The notes under the pieces: generated by a model
Told to the model about the DNA's origin: nothing
Databases searched by the model: none
Seen by the model: the letters and a program-made list of their open reading frames with translations, nothing else
Shown: positions 5,737 through 7,287 of the stretch, piece by piece
Layout: the number at the start of each line of letters is the position of its first letter
Position numbering within the stretch: position 1 is the stretch's first letter
Made by a program: the position numbers and the translations under genes
NCBI GenBank assembly: GCA_003542935.1
Contig: DPJQ01000290.1
Coordinates: 1 to 7,287 of the forward strand
Length of the DNA: 7,287 nt
Reading direction: 5' to 3'
Source: Lachnospiraceae bacterium
GTDB taxonomy: Bacteria; Bacillota; Clostridia; Lachnospirales; Lachnospiraceae

Positions 5737-6318
5737 ATGGATAACCGGGAAAAAATTCTCACAAGTGCGTTGGATCTGTTCTATGCGAGAGGGTATGACG
5801 CGGTGGGCATCCGGCAAATCGTGGATGCTGCGGGTCTGACGAAACCGACGATGTATTACTATTTCGGCAGCAAACGGGGGCTTCTGGATGCGCTGCTGGG
5901 TGAGCAGTATGAGAAGCTGGAGCAGTGCATTGATCGGGCAGCCGTTTATAATGGCGACTTTCCGGAGACACTGTTTCTGGTGGCGGAAGCCTTTTTCCGC
6001 TTTGCCAGTGAGAACCGGAAGGTGTACAGCTTTATGCTGGCCCTGTTCTATACGGGGCAGGAAAATGAGGGGCATAAAGCGGTGGAGCCTCTGATCTCCC
6101 GCTATTACAGGAAGATTACGGGCCTGTTTGAGGCGGCGGCTTCGGAGCTGGGCAACATGAACGGCAGGCAGAAACAGTTTGCCCTGGGGTTCCAGGGGCT
6201 TTTGGATATGACTTTTTTGAGGCTCCGCAGCCAGACACCGGAACAAGAAGCGATCGTTCTTGATGAAAAGCAGATCCGGGGAATTGTAAAGCAGTTTATG
6301 TATGGAATTTATTCATAA
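5737..6318 (+). CDS. TetR/AcrR-family transcriptional regulator
   Basis: This 193-residue protein has the typical TetR N-terminal DNA-binding domain: REKILTSALDLFYARGYDAV (residues 4-23), then the helix-turn-helix IRQIVDAAGLTKPTMYYYFG (25-44) followed by SKRGLLDALL. The remaining ~140 residues form the all-helical ligand-binding and dimerisation domain, which is poorly conserved in this family, so the inducer cannot be told. The start is ATG 5737, preceded by AGGAAGGA at 5725-5732. The promoter upstream carries a palindrome over its -10, as expected for self-repression. The stop codon TAA (6316-6318) overlaps the Shine-Dalgarno of glgB, so the two genes are probably coupled in translation and share one promoter. 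This suggests the regulator also sets branching-enzyme expression, although glgB could additionally be co-regulated from elsewhere. Confidence 0.93.
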   Translation: MDNREKILTSALDLFYARGYDAVGIRQIVDAAGLTKPTMYYYFGSKRGLLDALLGEQYEKLEQCIDRAAVYNGDFPETLFLVAEAFFRFASENRKVYSFMLALFYTGQENEGHKAVEPLISRYYRKITGLFEAAASELGNMNGRQKQFALGFQGLLDMTFLRLRSQTPEQEAIVLDEKQIRGIVKQFMYGIYS

Positions 6319-6331
6319 GGAGGAGCAAGGA

Positions 6332-7287
6332 ATGACACTGGAAGAAATCCGCTTTGGCGAACTGGATCAGTACCTGTTCGGACAGGGAACCCATTACGAC
6401 ATTTATAAAAAGCTGGGCGCCCATCTGATATCCGGGAAAGGGAGAAAGAAAGGGGCATATTTCGCCGTGTGGGCGCCCAACGCGGTGAGCGTGTCCGTGT
6501 TCGGCGAGTTCAATGGCTGGCAGGAGGATACGGCGACACCCATGGAGAAGGTGGGGCCCATCGGCGTGTGGGAGGCCTATGTGCCGAAGGTGACGGAGGG
6601 AATGCTGTACCGCTATATGATCCGCACCGCGGACGGGCGGACGCTGTACAAGTCGGATCCCTACGGGAACTGGGCGGAGCTGCGCCCCGGCAACGCTTCC
6701 CGGGTAGCGGATATCTCACGTTTCACCTGGTCCGACAGCGCCTGGCTGGAGAAAAGGAAAAAATTCGATGTACAGACTTCGCCTATGTCCATCTACGAAG
6801 TACATCCCGGTTCCTGGAAAAAACATCCCGCCACGGAGGAAAATCCCGACGGTTTCTACAACTATAAAGAGTTTGCCCATGACCTGGCAGATTATGTGAA
6901 GAACATGGGCTATACCCATGTGGAGCTGATGGGGATTGCCGAGCATCCCTTTGACGGTTCCTGGGGCTACCAGGTGACGGGCTATTATGCCCCCACCTCC
7001 CGCTACGGTTCCCCTCTGGATTTTAAGTATCTGGTCAACTATCTGCATAAAAAGGGTATCGGCGTGATCCTGGACTGGGTACCGGCCCATTTTCCCAAGG
7101 ACGCCTACGGACTGGCGGAGTTTGACGGCACATGCTGCTATGAACATCAGGATCCGCGCCAGGGCGAGCATCCCGACTGGGGAACCAAGATCTTCAATTA
7201 CGGCCGCCCCGAGGTGAAGAATTTCCTTTTGGCCAACGCCCTGTTCTGGGTGGAAGAGTTTCATGTGGACGGCATCCGTGTGGACGC
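6332..7287 (+). CDS. glgB: 1,4-alpha-glucan (glycogen) branching enzyme, N-terminal half (truncated by window edge)
   Basis: The frame opens at ATG 6332 and is still open at the right edge, 318 codons later. GlgB cuts alpha-1,4 glucan chains and reattaches them through alpha-1,6 bonds during glycogen synthesis in the cytoplasm. The N-terminus carries a CBM48-type module (about residues 40-125, AYFAVWAPNAVSVSVFGEFN, then YRYMI and SDPYGNWAELRPG). The GH13 barrel follows with MSIYEVHPGSW, HVELMGIAEHPFDGSWGYQ, conserved region I DWVPAHFP, and region II DGIRVD, whose last residue D318 should be the catalytic nucleophile (E. coli GlgB D405). Its earlier position means the extra N-terminal N1 module of E. 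coli-type enzymes is absent. The catalytic acid lies beyond the window. The ribosome binding site AAGGAGG (6317-6323) is eight bases upstream and overlaps the TetR stop codon. Confidence 0.95.
   Translation, partial: MTLEEIRFGELDQYLFGQGTHYDIYKKLGAHLISGKGRKKGAYFAVWAPNAVSVSVFGEFNGWQEDTATPMEKVGPIGVWEAYVPKVTEGMLYRYMIRTADGRTLYKSDPYGNWAELRPGNASRVADISRFTWSDSAWLEKRKKFDVQTSPMSIYEVHPGSWKKHPATEENPDGFYNYKEFAHDLADYVKNMGYTHVELMGIAEHPFDGSWGYQVTGYYAPTSRYGSPLDFKYLVNYLHKKGIGVILDWVPAHFPKDAYGLAEFDGTCCYEHQDPRQGEHPDWGTKIFNYGRPEVKNFLLANALFWVEEFHVDGIRVD

Noticed and set aside
6716..7264. Minus-strand frame and a 6469-6867 plus-strand frame over glgB
   Set aside because: The correct frame is the one from 6332, which gives continuous GlgB sequence with GH13 regions I and II and is still open at the window edge.

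Overview
The window looks like a chromosomal segment of an anaerobic, moderately G+C-rich Firmicute, most likely class Clostridia and plausibly Lachnospiraceae. The pointers are a rubrerythrin with its rubredoxin domain at the N-terminus, a PerR repressor beside it, a T-box leader on metG, the metG-tatD gene pair, strong AGGAG-type ribosome binding sites, and SigA-like promoters (TTGACA/TATAAT). The assignment is an inference from gene content; no 16S or other marker is present.

Layout. Positions 1-215 (minus) hold the start of a reverse-type rubrerythrin / NADH peroxidase that runs off the left edge. Behind it on the same strand, 293-673, lies a PerR-type Fur-family peroxide sensor. Two palindromes sharing the core TGTTAACAG sit in front of these two genes, so this is very probably a self-contained peroxide-response module: PerR represses itself and the peroxide-scavenging rubrerythrin. 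Divergent from perR is a complete methionine T-box leader (about 821-1131), with an AUG specifier, an antiterminator and an intrinsic terminator. It controls metG (1151-3112), followed closely by a TatD-family metallohydrolase (3159-3944).

The next stretch is less ordinary. Positions 3945-4230 form a 286-base intergenic region with A+T-rich repeats, a perfect 14-bp palindrome beside a perfect TATAAT, and then a G+C-rich leader of about 170 nt with mutually exclusive stems and a T9 run. It leads into a 404-residue membrane protein (4231-5445) that resembles the BlaR1/MecR1 (peptidase M56) membrane module but lacks the HExxH zinc-protease motif, and carries an extracellular domain that is not recognisably penicillin-binding. 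No BlaI/MecI repressor gene adjoins it. An intrinsic terminator (5508-5543) closes this unit.

The right end is a TetR-family regulator gene (5737-6318), driven by a consensus promoter with a palindromic operator lying inside it. It is followed after 13 bases by glgB (6332 to the right edge), the glycogen branching enzyme, whose Shine-Dalgarno overlaps the TetR stop codon. The two are almost certainly co-transcribed, which would place a glycogen-synthesis gene under a ligand-responsive repressor. The most unusual items are the catalytically empty M56-like protein with its structured leader, and the TetR-glgB operon. I saw no mobile element, CRISPR array, tRNA or rRNA.
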